A DNA stretch of 37,834 bases from Vibrio variabilis (lineage in GTDB: Bacteria; Pseudomonadota; Gammaproteobacteria; Enterobacterales; Vibrionaceae). The first letter of the stretch is position 1. Each line of letters begins with the position of its first letter. A program made the position numbers and the translations under genes. Below, piece by piece: positions 1 through 8,668 of the stretch. The DNA is taken from contig NZ_JYJK01000107.1 of NCBI RefSeq assembly GCF_003263785.1, forward strand, positions 1 to 37,834. The letters are read 5' to 3'. The notes under the pieces are model-generated. The model was given only the letters and a program-made list of their open reading frames with translations, searched no databases and was not told where the DNA came from.

Positions 1-78
1 GCCATTTGTGCCATCGTCTGGAAACTGCTTAAAAACCAAGGTAAGAAGCAGACAGAGTTGGAGATCCAAGTGGTATGA
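1..78 (+). CDS. feoB: FeoB ferrous iron transporter, C-terminal end only
   Basis: The window opens inside a reading frame that encodes 25 residues and stops with TGA at 76-78. The visible end is a hydrophobic piece (AICAIVWKLL) followed by a basic, polar tail, as expected for the last membrane helix and cytoplasmic end of FeoB, the inner-membrane GTP-driven Fe(II) transporter. The main support is context: the stop overlaps the start of a feoC gene by four bases (ATGA), the usual feoABC coupling in Vibrio. The G domain and the rest of the protein lie outside the window, so the identification rests on position and the short tail. Confidence 0.72.
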   Translation, partial: AICAIVWKLLKNQGKKQTELEIQVV

Positions 79-305
79 TCCTGTCCCAATTGAAAGCGCA
101 TATTGAAGAAAACCCAGGCGTAAGTCGTCAGGACTTAGCAAAGCAGTTTGCTCTTAGTGAGGATGGTGTGGATGCGATGCTGGCGGTCTGGATTCGAAAA
201 GGAAAGCTTTCAAGGACGGAAGACTGCGATAAGAAAGGGGAGGTGGTACGCGTGAGGTATCATGTGAACCAACAGGATGGTCTCTCGCTGAGCGTAACTA
301 TGTAA
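75..305 (+). CDS. feoC: FeoC-family winged-helix protein
   Basis: A 76-residue protein with the small winged-helix fold of FeoC, the accessory/regulatory protein of the Feo iron(II) uptake system. The N-terminal half contains the helix-turn-helix pattern (GVSRQDLAKQFALSEDGVDA, about residues 15-34) and the C-terminal half the strand-rich wing. Enterobacterial FeoC carries a cluster of cysteines thought to bind an Fe-S centre; here only one cysteine (about residue 51) is present, so Fe-S sensing of that type is not supported. It starts at an ATG that overlaps the feoB stop, implying translational coupling, and is followed by an intrinsic terminator, so it is the last gene of the operon. Confidence 0.85.
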   Translation: MILSQLKAHIEENPGVSRQDLAKQFALSEDGVDAMLAVWIRKGKLSRTEDCDKKGEVVRVRYHVNQQDGLSLSVTM

Positions 306-341
306 TTGCCAAAAAAGTAGCCTTAAACACAATGCAATCGC

Positions 342-370
342 AAAAAGCTCCGACACCGTCGGAGCTTTTT
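342..370. terminator. Intrinsic terminator, feo operon / HIT gene (bidirectional)
   Basis: A perfect 13-bp inverted repeat (342-354 with 358-370) with a 3-base loop. The outer arms are A5 and T5, so it can work in both directions: for feoC on the plus strand and for the convergent HIT-protein gene on the minus strand. Confidence 0.9.
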
Positions 371-400
371 ATTGGGCGATACTTAAGTAATTCTGAACTA

Positions 401-829
401 TTACGCCTTTTTGAACAGCTCACTATTCAAAAGTTGTGCTTGGATGCGCTCAGCCAAATCTTGCTGCTCGTCATCGCTGCGATACTCACCTTTTGCATTG
501 CCCCATAGTGGTCCAGGCCACGCCAAGTCATCTTTGTACCTTACAATATGGTGAACATGCAGTTGCGGTACCATATTTCCCAGCGCGCCGAAATTGAGTT
601 TGTCTGGCGTAAACAGTGTCTCCAATGCTCGGTTAACTGCTTCCGACTCAATCAGGAATTGTTGCTGTTCTTGCATCGGTAGATGGTGCAGTTCGGTTAG
701 TTCGGCTTTTTTCGGGACTAGGATAACCCAAGGCACGGAGTTGTCGCGGTGCAGTAGCGCCAGACTCAATGGAAATTCACCAAGTAGGGTAGTGTCTTTT
801 TTTAGTTGTGGGTGCAGTTCAAAGCTCAT
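401..829 (-). CDS. HIT-domain protein (nucleotide hydrolase/transferase superfamily)
   Basis: A 142-residue cytosolic protein of the histidine-triad superfamily, whose members hydrolyse or transfer nucleotidyl groups (Ap4A hydrolase and AMP-lysine hydrolase types). The active-site motif is QLHVHHIVR at about residues 89-97, giving Q89, H91, H93 and H94: the first histidine of the canonical H-x-H-x-H triad is replaced by glutamine, as in several Ap4A hydrolase-like branches. No signal peptide or membrane segment. It lies directly downstream of argS on the same strand (84-base gap) and could be cotranscribed with it. The exact substrate cannot be told from sequence. Confidence 0.82.
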   Translation of the reverse strand: MSFELHPQLKKDTTLLGEFPLSLALLHRDNSVPWVILVPKKAELTELHHLPMQEQQQFLIESEAVNRALETLFTPDKLNFGALGNMVPQLHVHHIVRYKDDLAWPGPLWGNAKGEYRSDDEQQDLAERIQAQLLNSELFKKA

Positions 830-913
830 TGCAGTTGCTCACATCAGAAGGGATACAAAAAAGGCGAGCTGCTTTCGCATCTCGCCTTCTATTATGAATG
901 GTAATTCAAAAAA

Positions 914-2647
914 TTACATTCTTTCTAGTGTCTCGATACCCAGTAGCTCAAGACCTTGTTTGATAGTCTTCGCAGTTAGGGCCGCAAGACGTAGACGGCT
1001 TTGTTTAACCGTTTCGTCTTCTGCAACTAGGATTGGGCACGCTTCGTAGAAGCTAGAGAATTGACCTGCTAGTTCGAATAGGTAGCTACACATGATGTGA
1101 GGCTGACCTTCACGAGCCACTGACTCAACCGCTTCTTCAAATTGTAGAAGCTTAGCGACCAGTGCTTTCTCTTTTTCGTCAGTGATCTTGATGTCGCCAG
1201 TAAGCTCATCCATAGATACACCCGCTTTCGCAAATACAGACGCAACACGCGTGTATGCGTACTGCATGTATGGTGCTGTGTTACCTTCGAACGCAAGCAT
1301 GTTGTCCCAGTCGAACACGTAGTCTGTGGTACGGTGCTTAGAAAGGTCTGCGTATTTAACCGCTGCCATCGCAACTGTGTTCGCGATGTTTGCTTTTTCG
1401 TCGCTCGCTAGCTCCGGGTTCTTAGATTCGATAAGCGCGTTTGCACGCTCTACTGCTTCATCTAGAAGATCCGCAAGACGAACAGTGCCACCAGCACGAG
1501 TCTTAAATGGACGACCATCTTTACCTAGCATCATACCAAACGCATGGTGCTCAAGCGTGGTTGATTCTGGCACGTAGCCTGCTTTGCGAACGATAGTCCA
1601 TGCTTGCTGAAGGTGCTGGTGCTGACGTGAATCGATGAAGTAAAGTACGCGGTCTGCGCCTAGCTGCTCGTAACGGTACTTAGCACATGCGATATCAGTG
1701 GTGGTGTATAGGAAGCCGCCATCGCGTTTTTGGATGATAACGCCCATTGGCTCACCATCTTTGTTTTTGTATTCATCAAGGAATACAACTTGCGCGCCGT
1801 CATCTTCAACCGCTAAACCTTTTTCTTGAAGATCTTTTACGATAGCTGGAAGCATGTCGTTGTACATACTCTCGCCCATGACGTCTTCACGAGTGAGTGA
1901 TACGTTTAGACGGTCGTAGTTGCGCTGGTTTTGAATCATAGTGATATCAACCAGTTTCTTCCACATCTCAGCGCAGAACTCATCACCACTTTGCAGCTTA
2001 ACGACGTAGTTACGAGCGCGTACTGCGAACTCTTCGTCTTCATCGTACAGCTTTTTAGATTCACGGTAGAAGGCTTCTAGGTCAGAAAGCTCCATTGACA
2101 CTTCACCAGACTCTTTTTGAACGCGCTCTAGGTTTGCGATAAGCATACCGAATTGAGTACCCCAGTCACCGATGTGGTTTGCACGAACAACCTTGTGGCC
2201 AAGGAACTCAAGAGTACGAACAACGGCATCACCGATGATGGTTGAACGCAGGTGACCAACGTGCATTTCTTTAGCAACGTTTGGCGCCGAGTAGTCAGCA
2301 ACGATGGTTTGTTGCTCTTGTGTCGCGACACCTAGGCGAGCGTCTGCAAGTGCTTCATCAGCTTGCTGAGCTAGAAACTCTTCGCTTAGGAAGATGTTGA
2401 TAAAACCAGGACCTGCAATTTCAGTTTTGCTAGCAATTCCATCTAGGTCCAAAACGTCCAGAACTTTTTGCGCGAATTCTCGTGGATTAGTACCCAACTT
2501 CTTAGCAACGCCCATTACACCGTTTGCTTGGTAGTCACCAAACTGTGGTTTTGCAGATTGGCGAACAGCCGCAGGACTGCCTGCAGGTGCGCCAGCGGCT
2601 TCAAGAGCCTGAGATACTTTGTCGTTGATCAGTGCTTGGATATTCAC
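914..2647 (-). CDS. argS: Arginyl-tRNA synthetase
   Basis: Class I synthetase that charges tRNA-Arg. The protein has the N-terminal Add1 tRNA-recognition domain, the HIGH-type signature HVGHLRS (around residue 130, after SAPNVAKEM), the Rossmann catalytic core, and the C-terminal anticodon-binding domain ending LGIETLERM as in E. coli ArgS. I chose the GTG at 2647: it gives 577 residues beginning (M)NIQALI, the E. coli length and N-terminus, and sits six bases after AAGGAA. Two other in-frame starts lie just upstream (ATG at 2653, directly abutting the Shine-Dalgarno; TTG at 2662, upstream of it) and are less likely. The gene is intact over 1.7 kb, in contrast to many frameshifted genes in this window. 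Confidence 0.96.
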   Translation of the reverse strand: MNIQALINDKVSQALEAAGAPAGSPAAVRQSAKPQFGDYQANGVMGVAKKLGTNPREFAQKVLDVLDLDGIASKTEIAGPGFINIFLSEEFLAQQADEALADARLGVATQEQQTIVADYSAPNVAKEMHVGHLRSTIIGDAVVRTLEFLGHKVVRANHIGDWGTQFGMLIANLERVQKESGEVSMELSDLEAFYRESKKLYDEDEEFAVRARNYVVKLQSGDEFCAEMWKKLVDITMIQNQRNYDRLNVSLTREDVMGESMYNDMLPAIVKDLQEKGLAVEDDGAQVVFLDEYKNKDGEPMGVIIQKRDGGFLYTTTDIACAKYRYEQLGADRVLYFIDSRQHQHLQQAWTIVRKAGYVPESTTLEHHAFGMMLGKDGRPFKTRAGGTVRLADLLDEAVERANALIESKNPELASDEKANIANTVAMAAVKYADLSKHRTTDYVFDWDNMLAFEGNTAPYMQYAYTRVASVFAKAGVSMDELTGDIKITDEKEKALVAKLLQFEEAVESVAREGQPHIMCSYLFELAGQFSSFYEACPILVAEDETVKQSRLRLAALTAKTIKQGLELLGIETLERM

Positions 2648-2822
2648 ACGCATTTCCTTCAAAACTTGGCTTCAATTCTTGGAATTGACTTTTATCTAGT
2701 AAATTGGCGCACATAATAGCAACTTTAGCGCCGCTCACCTAGGGGGAAAGTTTGTATTTTTTCTGATTCTAGCTCAATCCTGCTACTATTTGGCGTTTGA
2801 TGACCAAAGTGAGCTCGAAAAA

Positions 2823-3419
2823 ATGCAACAAACCCTTTTAGAAAAAGGTCTAGTGCCTTCTGCAATGTTGAATAAAATCGATGATTTTCTGGATAATATT
2901 CAGGCTTTATGCAGCCTATTAGCTATCGATTTATCTGCTTATCAAGCTGACCACATTGCTCTGCGTATCAACGATGGTGAGTTAGCAAAAGCTGCGCATC
3001 ATGCATGGCTAGACTACGGCAAAGTGATCTCTGAGGCGCAAATTAATGGCCGTCCAATTATTGTATTGGAATTCGACAACCCTATTAAAAGTCATGGCTG
3101 GTCGATCGAGTGTTTGGAGTTGCCGTACCCTGCCATTGGTAAAACTCACCCGGTTGAGGATTGGGAGCATGTTGAGTTTGTGGTGCCATCAAAGGCTCTG
3201 ACTGCGGACGCATTATTGCTGGATTTATATACTAAGTTCCCAGAGCTAGAGAATCAGCTGGAGAAAGCAAAAGCGCAAGGTGTAAAAGTGAAATTATCGA
3301 GCCCGAAAGGTGAAGGGGAGCGATTGGCCAATCCAACGGTTGCGTTTAAATTCAATAACATCTGCATCAAGCTACATCCACACAGTTTGAAAAATATCGT
3401 GGCTTCAGAGCAAGATTAA
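2823..3419 (+). CDS. yecM: YecM-family VOC-superfamily protein
   Basis: A 198-residue soluble protein of the YecM family, distant relatives of the vicinal-oxygen-chelate (glyoxalase/dioxygenase) fold. Potential metal-ligand residues are visible in YQADHIALR (His near the start of the fold), in VLEFDNPI, and in WEHVEFVV. The function of YecM is unknown; no catalytic activity can be assigned. The frame is open up to 2790 with a TTG, but the ATG at 2823 (MQQTLLEKGLVPSAML) is more likely given family length (E. coli about 188 residues); the ribosome-binding site is weak. It is divergent from argS, and yecM lies close to argS in E. coli as well, which supports the call. Confidence 0.8.
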   Translation: MQQTLLEKGLVPSAMLNKIDDFLDNIQALCSLLAIDLSAYQADHIALRINDGELAKAAHHAWLDYGKVISEAQINGRPIIVLEFDNPIKSHGWSIECLELPYPAIGKTHPVEDWEHVEFVVPSKALTADALLLDLYTKFPELENQLEKAKAQGVKVKLSSPKGEGERLANPTVAFKFNNICIKLHPHSLKNIVASEQD

Positions 3420-3561
3420 TGGTCTCGCTTAACCTGACAATATTGTGACTAACCACGACATGGTTGGTTGAAATTTACACACGGTAGTGACGTTCTGATA
3501 CCGATGAGCACGCGTTGGCAAGCTACACTAAATAGACTATTCAGTGTTAAGGAAGCGACGC

Positions 3562-4374
3562 GTGCTAAAAAGGAATTTTATTCGTTCAATTTTAATCGGC
3601 TCAGCCCTGTTGTTGTCTTTTCTATCGAGTAACAGTTATGCCGAGGCGTTTGATTTTGATAACGCCCCTTGCGAGCGCAGCGCCACTCAAACGGTGTCTA
3701 ATGCTCACTTAGATCTCAACCTTCACTTCTGCAATCAGCTAACGCTTCATAATGGCAAAAAGAGCAAATGGACGGATGAACAAATTGCCGCGTATTTAAC
3801 CGCAGCCAATCGCTGGCTAGAGGTGATCTCTGCCGTGGATAATCTTGAGCATCACACCATAGACATTAATTTTCATGTGGTTCCGATGGACAACGCCAAT
3901 GGTATGGCAGGCCCCGAGGCTGAGATTGACGTCAATTGGCGGTTAATTCCCACCGAAGGATCGGTGTTTATTGGTAGCCATACGTATCAGCCCGGGTTTG
4001 ATCCTGTTGAGTTCAACGCCAATATTCTGCACGAAATGGGTCATGTATTTGGCATTGGTGCCTATTCTATGGACTACACGCGCCGTGATAGCCAGCTTGG
4101 GAACCTGTTTATGGTGCGTGATAGTCAAGCCGTCAAACGTTTCAATGAGCAGTACAAAGCCAGTTTCCGTGAACTTCCGATCAGTGATGATGGAGGGCAC
4201 CTCTATGACTCCAAAGGCAGTGAGGATGAAAAACGCTACGATAAGAATGGCCAGCCTGTGCCGAACATGAGTCAAGAACTCATGGCCAACGGCACCTTAA
4301 TTGGGCCAGTGACTTTAGGGATGCTGGACGACTTAGGCTATCAGGTTGACTATTCCAAAGGCGATTCTTACTAG
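3562..4374 (+). CDS. Secreted metzincin-like zinc metalloprotease (leishmanolysin/M8-like)
   Basis: A 270-residue protein with a signal peptide (positively charged start, hydrophobic core ILIGSALLLSFLSS, cleavage near SYA-EA). The zinc motif HEMGHVFGIG (His157, Glu158, His161, Gly164 from the GTG start) is a metzincin HExxHxxG, but the residue where most metzincins have the third histidine is alanine. A histidine in GGHLYD (His213), about 50 residues later, and ELMANG (Met241) fit the separated third ligand and Met-turn of the leishmanolysin (M8) group, followed by the usual LGMLDDLGYQV end. The GTG at 3562 has AAGGA eight bases upstream; an upstream GTG at 3544 is less good. It sits alone between yecM and purU, and a substrate is not predictable. 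A periplasmic or extracellular site is inferred from the signal peptide. Confidence 0.78.
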   Translation: MLKRNFIRSILIGSALLLSFLSSNSYAEAFDFDNAPCERSATQTVSNAHLDLNLHFCNQLTLHNGKKSKWTDEQIAAYLTAANRWLEVISAVDNLEHHTIDINFHVVPMDNANGMAGPEAEIDVNWRLIPTEGSVFIGSHTYQPGFDPVEFNANILHEMGHVFGIGAYSMDYTRRDSQLGNLFMVRDSQAVKRFNEQYKASFRELPISDDGGHLYDSKGSEDEKRYDKNGQPVPNMSQELMANGTLIGPVTLGMLDDLGYQVDYSKGDSY

Positions 4375-4383
4375 CAGCAGATA

Positions 4384-4419
4384 AAAAAGCTGCTCTCATA
4401 TTATTGAGAGCGACTTTTT
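4384..4419. terminator. Intrinsic terminator between convergent protease and purU genes
   Basis: Inverted repeat 4384-4398 with 4405-4419, imperfect by two bases, with A-rich and T-rich outer arms. The arrangement fits termination from both sides. Confidence 0.82.
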
Positions 4420-4442
4420 AGAATCAATGACAAGGTCACTCG

Positions 4443-5276
4443 CTATAAGATAACCGTCTTGTTGCCGTAGACGAATACGTGATCGTTAATCACTTTGTTC
4501 AGCGCTTTCGACAATACGTTTTTCTCAACGTCACGACCTGCTTGCGCCATATCGGCTGCGCTAAAGTTGTGATCTACTGGAATCACGTCCTGTTTGATGA
4601 TCGGCCCTTCGTCTAGGTCATTAGTCACAAAGTGCGCCGTTGCACCAATGATTTTTACGCCGCGGTCATAAGCTTGCTGATAAGGTTTCGCACCAATAAA
4701 GGCTGGCAAGAAGCTGTGATGGATGTTGATGATCTTATGGTGATACTTTTCAACGAAGGTCGGCGTAAGTACGCGCATGTATTTGGCAAGTACTAGGTAG
4801 TCAGCATCGTATTGGTCGATGGCTTCGAGCATTTTCGCTTCATGCTCTTCGCGGCTAAGTCCTTCGTGAGAGACGCAGTGATATGGGATATCAAACTTCT
4901 CGGTTAGACCTTGCAGGATGTCGTAGTTACCAATGACTGCGGCAATGTCCACATCTAGGCTGCCATCAAAGTTCTTCATTAAGATATCACCAAGACAATG
5001 GGCTTCTTTAGTTACCAGAATCACAATGCGTTTACGCGATGAGTCAACAAGTTTGCGCTTGGTGCCTTCTGGAAGCGCGTGGTCTAGGTCAGCAAGGAAG
5101 GTCTCATCGTTGAAGTAACCTTCTAGCTCAGTGCGCATAAAGAAATGGCCACTAGTATTATCCACAAACTCATTGTTATGGATGATGTTGAGCTGGTGCT
5201 TGTAACAGATGTTGGTGATTTTTGAGATCAGTCCAGGCGCATCACTGCAATGCGTGAGAAGGGTTTTCTTTTCCAT
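4443..5276 (-). CDS. purU: Formyltetrahydrofolate deformylase
   Basis: Hydrolyses 10-formyl-tetrahydrofolate to formate plus tetrahydrofolate, balancing the one-carbon pool and supplying formate for PurT. The 277-residue protein has an N-terminal ACT domain (about residues 5-80, THCSDAPGLISKITNIC) that binds regulatory ligands (methionine/glycine in E. coli) and a C-terminal formyltransferase-like domain (about 85-277) with the conserved NIHHSFLPAFIGAKPYQQAY segment and the aspartate of TNDLDEGPII. Length equals the family norm (280 in E. coli). No PurR box is visible in the upstream region. It is convergent with the protease gene and shares its terminator. Confidence 0.96.
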   Translation of the reverse strand: MEKKTLLTHCSDAPGLISKITNICYKHQLNIIHNNEFVDNTSGHFFMRTELEGYFNDETFLADLDHALPEGTKRKLVDSSRKRIVILVTKEAHCLGDILMKNFDGSLDVDIAAVIGNYDILQGLTEKFDIPYHCVSHEGLSREEHEAKMLEAIDQYDADYLVLAKYMRVLTPTFVEKYHHKIINIHHSFLPAFIGAKPYQQAYDRGVKIIGATAHFVTNDLDEGPIIKQDVIPVDHNFSAADMAQAGRDVEKNVLSKALNKVINDHVFVYGNKTVIL

Positions 5277-5609
5277 GATTTACTGCTTCCGTGAAAATAT
5301 TGTTCTTACCTTATACGAGCGGCTTATTAGCGATTCAAATGCTTGGCGCGAACACAAACATTGAGTTGTTTAGGGCTCATATGAGGATTTAGTTTGGGTG
5401 CGATCTATGAAGGTTGTACGCAATATAACCGACATTATTAATCTATTCTGTGTAAGGTTTCAACAAAAGATGTGACCTAAACCGCTTTGTCGTCAGGCGC
5501 AATAGGGCATTTTGCTTTTCAAAGCCGATTTTGAACCAGCGCATTTCAGTTTTTGAACTGCAAAGGGTTTGGGTATACTAGGCCAATTGTTTGCAATCAG
5601 CGGTGCCAA
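5277..5609. other. Divergent intergenic region between purU and yoaA
   Basis: 333 bases without a credible gene. It must hold the minus-strand purU promoter, which I could not place with confidence, and the plus-strand yoaA promoter near its right end (5553-5579). No riboswitch-like structure or PurR-type palindrome was seen. Confidence 0.5.
5553..5579 (+). promoter_or_regulatory. Probable sigma70 promoter of yoaA-tsaB operon
   Basis: TATACT at 5574-5579 is a good -10 element. TTGAAC at 5553-5558 is a fair -35 but leaves a short 15-base spacer; the overlapping TTTTGA at 5551 gives 17. It lies about 30 bases before the chosen yoaA start. Confidence 0.45.
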
Positions 5610-7567
5610 ATGGGTTCACGTACAATCAACAAAGCTTTTGCCTCCGATGGAGCGCTGGGCTCAGTTATTCCGGGTTTTCAGCCTCGTCAGCCTCAGCTTG
5701 ATATGGCGAACGCCGTCGATCAGGCGATTGAACATCAAACCCAGTTGGTGGTTGAAGCAGGAACGGGTACGGGTAAAACATTTGCTTATTTGGTTCCGGC
5801 TCTGCTTAGCGGCAAGAAAACCATCATCAGTACCGGCTCAAAGAATCTTCAAGAGCAGTTGTTCCACCGTGACTTACCCTTGATGGTCGAAGCGCTGGGC
5901 TTTCATGGACAAGTATCACTGTTAAAAGGGCGCTCCAACTATTTGTGCCTCGATAGACTGAGTCGCCAAATGGTGGAGAGTCACACCACCGAAACTCAGA
6001 CCGATTTGCTGTCACAGTTGGTGAAAGTGCGTTCGTGGTCATCGGAAACCAAGTCTGGAGACCTAGGTGAGTGTGACGCCATTGCGGAAGACAGCCCGAT
6101 CATTCCAACCATTACATCAACCAATGACAATTGCCTAGGCAAAGAGTGCCCAAGCTACGAAGATTGCTTTGTACTCAAAGCAAGGCGACGCGCGCTCGAT
6201 TCCGACGTTGTGGTGGTGAACCACCATTTGTTTATGGCCGATTTAGCATTAAAGAGACCGGATTTGGCGAGCTTATTCCTGAAGCGGACGTATTCATCTT
6301 CGACGAAGCACACCAGATCCCAGACATTGCCAGTCAATACTTCGGTCAGTCCATATCGAGTCGCCAAATTCAGGATTTGTGCAAAGACATCGAGATAGGC
6401 TATCGCACCGAAGCCCGTGACATGCGTCAGCTACAAAAAGCGGGAGAGCGCCTATCACAAGCAGCGATGGAGATGCGAATCATCCTAGGTGACACCGGAT
6501 TTCGAGGCAACTGGCGAGACGCCATTGCATCGCCGAACATCAAGCGAGAAATGGAGCGCTTGATGGACGCACTAGAGTTTGTGATAGAGGTACTAAAGCT
6601 GGCATTAGGCCGCAGCCAACTGCTGGATACCGCGTTCGAACGTGCCAATTTAGTCAAGGGGCGCCTAGAGCGTGTCTGCGATGTGACCATCACTGGTTAC
6701 TCCTATTGGTACGACACCTCCCCGCGCCATTTCAGCCTACATATCACGCCGCTCACTGTCGCTGATAAGTTCCATGAGCAAGTTGAAATGAAAGGCGGTG
6801 CCTGGATATTCACCTCGGCAACCCTCGCGGTTTCCGATGACTTTGGACATTTCACGTCACGTCTGGGCTTAGTGCCTAAGCAGCAGTTTTCTCTGCCAAG
6901 TCCGTTTGATTACCCCGAGCAAGCAAGGCTGTGTGTGCCGCGTTACCTACCTGAGCCAAACAGTCCGGGACTGGCTAATAAGTTGGTGAGCATGCTAGCC
7001 CCCGTGATTGAGCAAAACCAAGGGCGATGTTTCTTTTTGTGTACTTCGCACAGCATGATGCGCGAGTTAGGGGAGAAGTTTCGCGAAACCTTGTCACTGC
7101 CCGTCCTACTTCAGGGCGAGACCAGCAAGCAAAAAACGTTGGCAGAGTTTATGGAGCTTGGTAACGCGCTGCTGGTGGCAACAGGGGCGTTTTGGGAAGG
7201 AATAGATGTTAGAGGTGACACCTTGAGCTGTGTTATCATCGATAAATTACCGTTTACCGCACCCGATGATCCCTTGCTTAAAGCTCGGATCGAAGATTGT
7301 AAACTGCAGGGCGGTGATCCGTTCCAGCAGGTTCAAATACCTGATGCGGTGATTACCCTGAAACAGGGCGTGGGGCGCTTGATTCGTGATCAGAAAGACC
7401 GAGGGGCGCTCATCATATGCGATAACCGTTTGGTGACGCGCGAGTATGGTGCGACCTTCTTATCCAGTTTACCGCCGATCCCACGCACTCGTGATCTTGG
7501 TGTAATAAAACAGTTTTTAGCTCAGGACATGGCGCCTGAAGCGACAGAAGAACAAATTGAGAAATAA
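5610..7567 (+). CDS. yoaA: YoaA, DinG-family ATP-dependent helicase, one frameshift
   Basis: XPD/DinG-type superfamily 2 helicase; E. coli YoaA acts with HolC in repair at stalled forks. Visible are Walker A (EAGTGTGKT), the cysteines of the 4Fe-4S cluster (CLGKECPSYEDC plus an upstream cysteine), the DEAH box (FDEAHQ), and the C-terminal motifs FWEGIDVRGDTLS and GVGRLIRD. The frame changes at 6251-6253: one A appears to be missing from an AAAA run (reading LALK then ETGFGELIPEADV). Restoring it gives 652 residues (E. coli 636). The start is the ATG at 5610 (MGSRTINKAF). The stop TAA is immediately followed by the tsaB ATG, so the two are coupled. The break is probably a sequencing error, since both halves are perfectly conserved. 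Confidence 0.9.
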
Positions 7568-8269
7568 ATGACTTACAAAATACTCGCGATCGATACCGCA
7601 ACCGAAAATTGCTCAGTGGCTTTGCTGGTGGGTGACACCACATACTCACGCAGTGAGCTGGCTCCGCGCGACCACACTAAAAAAGTGCTACCAATGGTAG
7701 ATGAGCTGCTTAAAGAAGCAGGTTTGACACTGGCTGAACTGGATGCGTTGGCTTTTGCGCGTGGTCCAGGTAGTTTCACTGGCGTGCGTATCTGTATTGG
7801 TATCGCGCAAGGTTTGGGCTTTGGTGCGGATTTGCCGATGATTGGGATTTCGACGCTCAAAGCGATGGCGCAAGGCGCGTATCGTGTTGACGGCGCAACA
7901 ACGGTTGCAAGTGCAATTGATGCTCGTATGAATGAGGTGTATTGGGGACGCTTTGAGCGTCTTGAGTCTGGTGACTGGCAGGATGTGGATCAAGAGCAAG
8001 TTGTCCCGCCGAGCGTGTTAGCTCAGAACCTAGTGAAAGATGAGCACACGTGGGCAACAGCTGGCACAGGCTGGGAAGCATACGCGGACACGCTATCTAC
8101 GCTTGCTATCGACACTCAAGCCTCACAGGTTCAGTTCCCAGAAGCGCAAGATATCGCTTATCTTGCTCAGTTTGAGCTGGCACAAGGCAATACTGTTCCT
8201 GCTGAAGAAGCCAGCCCTGTGTATCTGCGTGATACTGTCGCTTGGAAAAAGCTGCCGGGCAGAGAGTAA
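7568..8269 (+). CDS. tsaB: TsaB, partner in tRNA t6A synthesis
   Basis: Cytosolic ASKHA-fold protein that forms the TsaBDE complex with the TsaD transferase to make N6-threonylcarbamoyladenosine at position 37 of ANN-decoding tRNAs; essential in many gammaproteobacteria. The 233-residue protein shows the family N-terminus (ILAIDTATENCSVAL), the GPGSFTGVRIG-like segment (GPGSFTGVRICIG) and the ISTLKAMAQ and ARMNEVYWG motifs. Length is the family norm. It starts on the base after the yoaA stop, so it is translated as part of that operon, as in E. coli. Confidence 0.96.
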   Translation: MTYKILAIDTATENCSVALLVGDTTYSRSELAPRDHTKKVLPMVDELLKEAGLTLAELDALAFARGPGSFTGVRICIGIAQGLGFGADLPMIGISTLKAMAQGAYRVDGATTVASAIDARMNEVYWGRFERLESGDWQDVDQEQVVPPSVLAQNLVKDEHTWATAGTGWEAYADTLSTLAIDTQASQVQFPEAQDIAYLAQFELAQGNTVPAEEASPVYLRDTVAWKKLPGRE

Positions 8270-8278
8270 TCAAGGAGA

Positions 8279-8303
8279 GGGCTAGCTGGTAAATCGCTAG
8301 CCC
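8279..8303 (+). promoter_or_regulatory. Hairpin between a Shine-Dalgarno and a start codon
   Basis: A perfect 8-bp inverted repeat (8279-8286 with 8296-8303) lies between a strong AAGGAGA (8273-8279 region) and the ATG at 8313. Linear spacing, over 30 bases, is too long for initiation; with the hairpin folded the effective spacing is about 9 bases. There is no U-tract, so it is not a convincing terminator. Confidence 0.5.
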
Positions 8304-8312
8304 GACTAGACT

Positions 8313-8630
8313 ATGGTTTCGATAAACGGCTTACCTTTCATACCCAACCAACGTAAGACACAAAAAGCCAATGCAAAAAAGGCAGTGTCGAAAGCCTCCA
8401 CGTCTCAATCTTCGCAACCCACAAGCCAATCTACTCAGGTTACCAAAGTCGCTCAAGCTGTGGCGCACTCGGTCAAACACTTATCCGACGCTGACATGGC
8501 TAAGGCTCAGGTTCAGTACGATCTTCCCGAAGGCCGTTCGAAAAAGGCATTGGAAGAGTATATGAATGTCATGAATCGAGCTAAGCGCGAGGAACTCCAG
8601 CAGTTGCTTGGTGTCGATATCTATATATGA
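8313..8630 (+). CDS. Hypothetical 105-residue protein between tsaB and slp-like gene
   Basis: Not recognised. The predicted protein has a short N-terminal motif (SINGLPFIPNQRK), a low-complexity linker rich in Ser, Thr, Gln, Lys and Ala (about residues 16-52), and a compact charged C-terminal segment (about 55-105, LSDADMAKAQVQYDLPEGRS then a helix ending LLGVDIYI). There is no signal peptide, membrane segment or cysteine. It is basic and looks soluble. Position inside a same-strand run after tsaB suggests cotranscription. The only good Shine-Dalgarno lies more than 30 bases upstream, separated by a perfect hairpin. Codon use is like that of its neighbours, so I consider it a real gene. Confidence 0.68.
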   Translation: MVSINGLPFIPNQRKTQKANAKKAVSKASTSQSSQPTSQSTQVTKVAQAVAHSVKHLSDADMAKAQVQYDLPEGRSKKALEEYMNVMNRAKREELQQLLGVDIYI

Positions 8631-8668
8631 TAATAAGAGTTATTTGCTTTAACTAGAGTATCCTATTT

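Noticed and set aside
594..1049. 151-codon plus-strand frame over the HIT gene and argS end
   Set aside because: Antisense to two well-supported genes with Ser/Arg-rich composition typical of a shadow frame.
5610..7567. yoaA, fadD, lnt and the other broken genes as true pseudogenes
   Set aside because: Only single-base homopolymer indels, no other decay, and restored proteins of normal length; many are essential or core functions.
8279..8303. Hairpin after tsaB as an intrinsic terminator
   Set aside because: No T-run after the stem and the next gene starts ten bases later.
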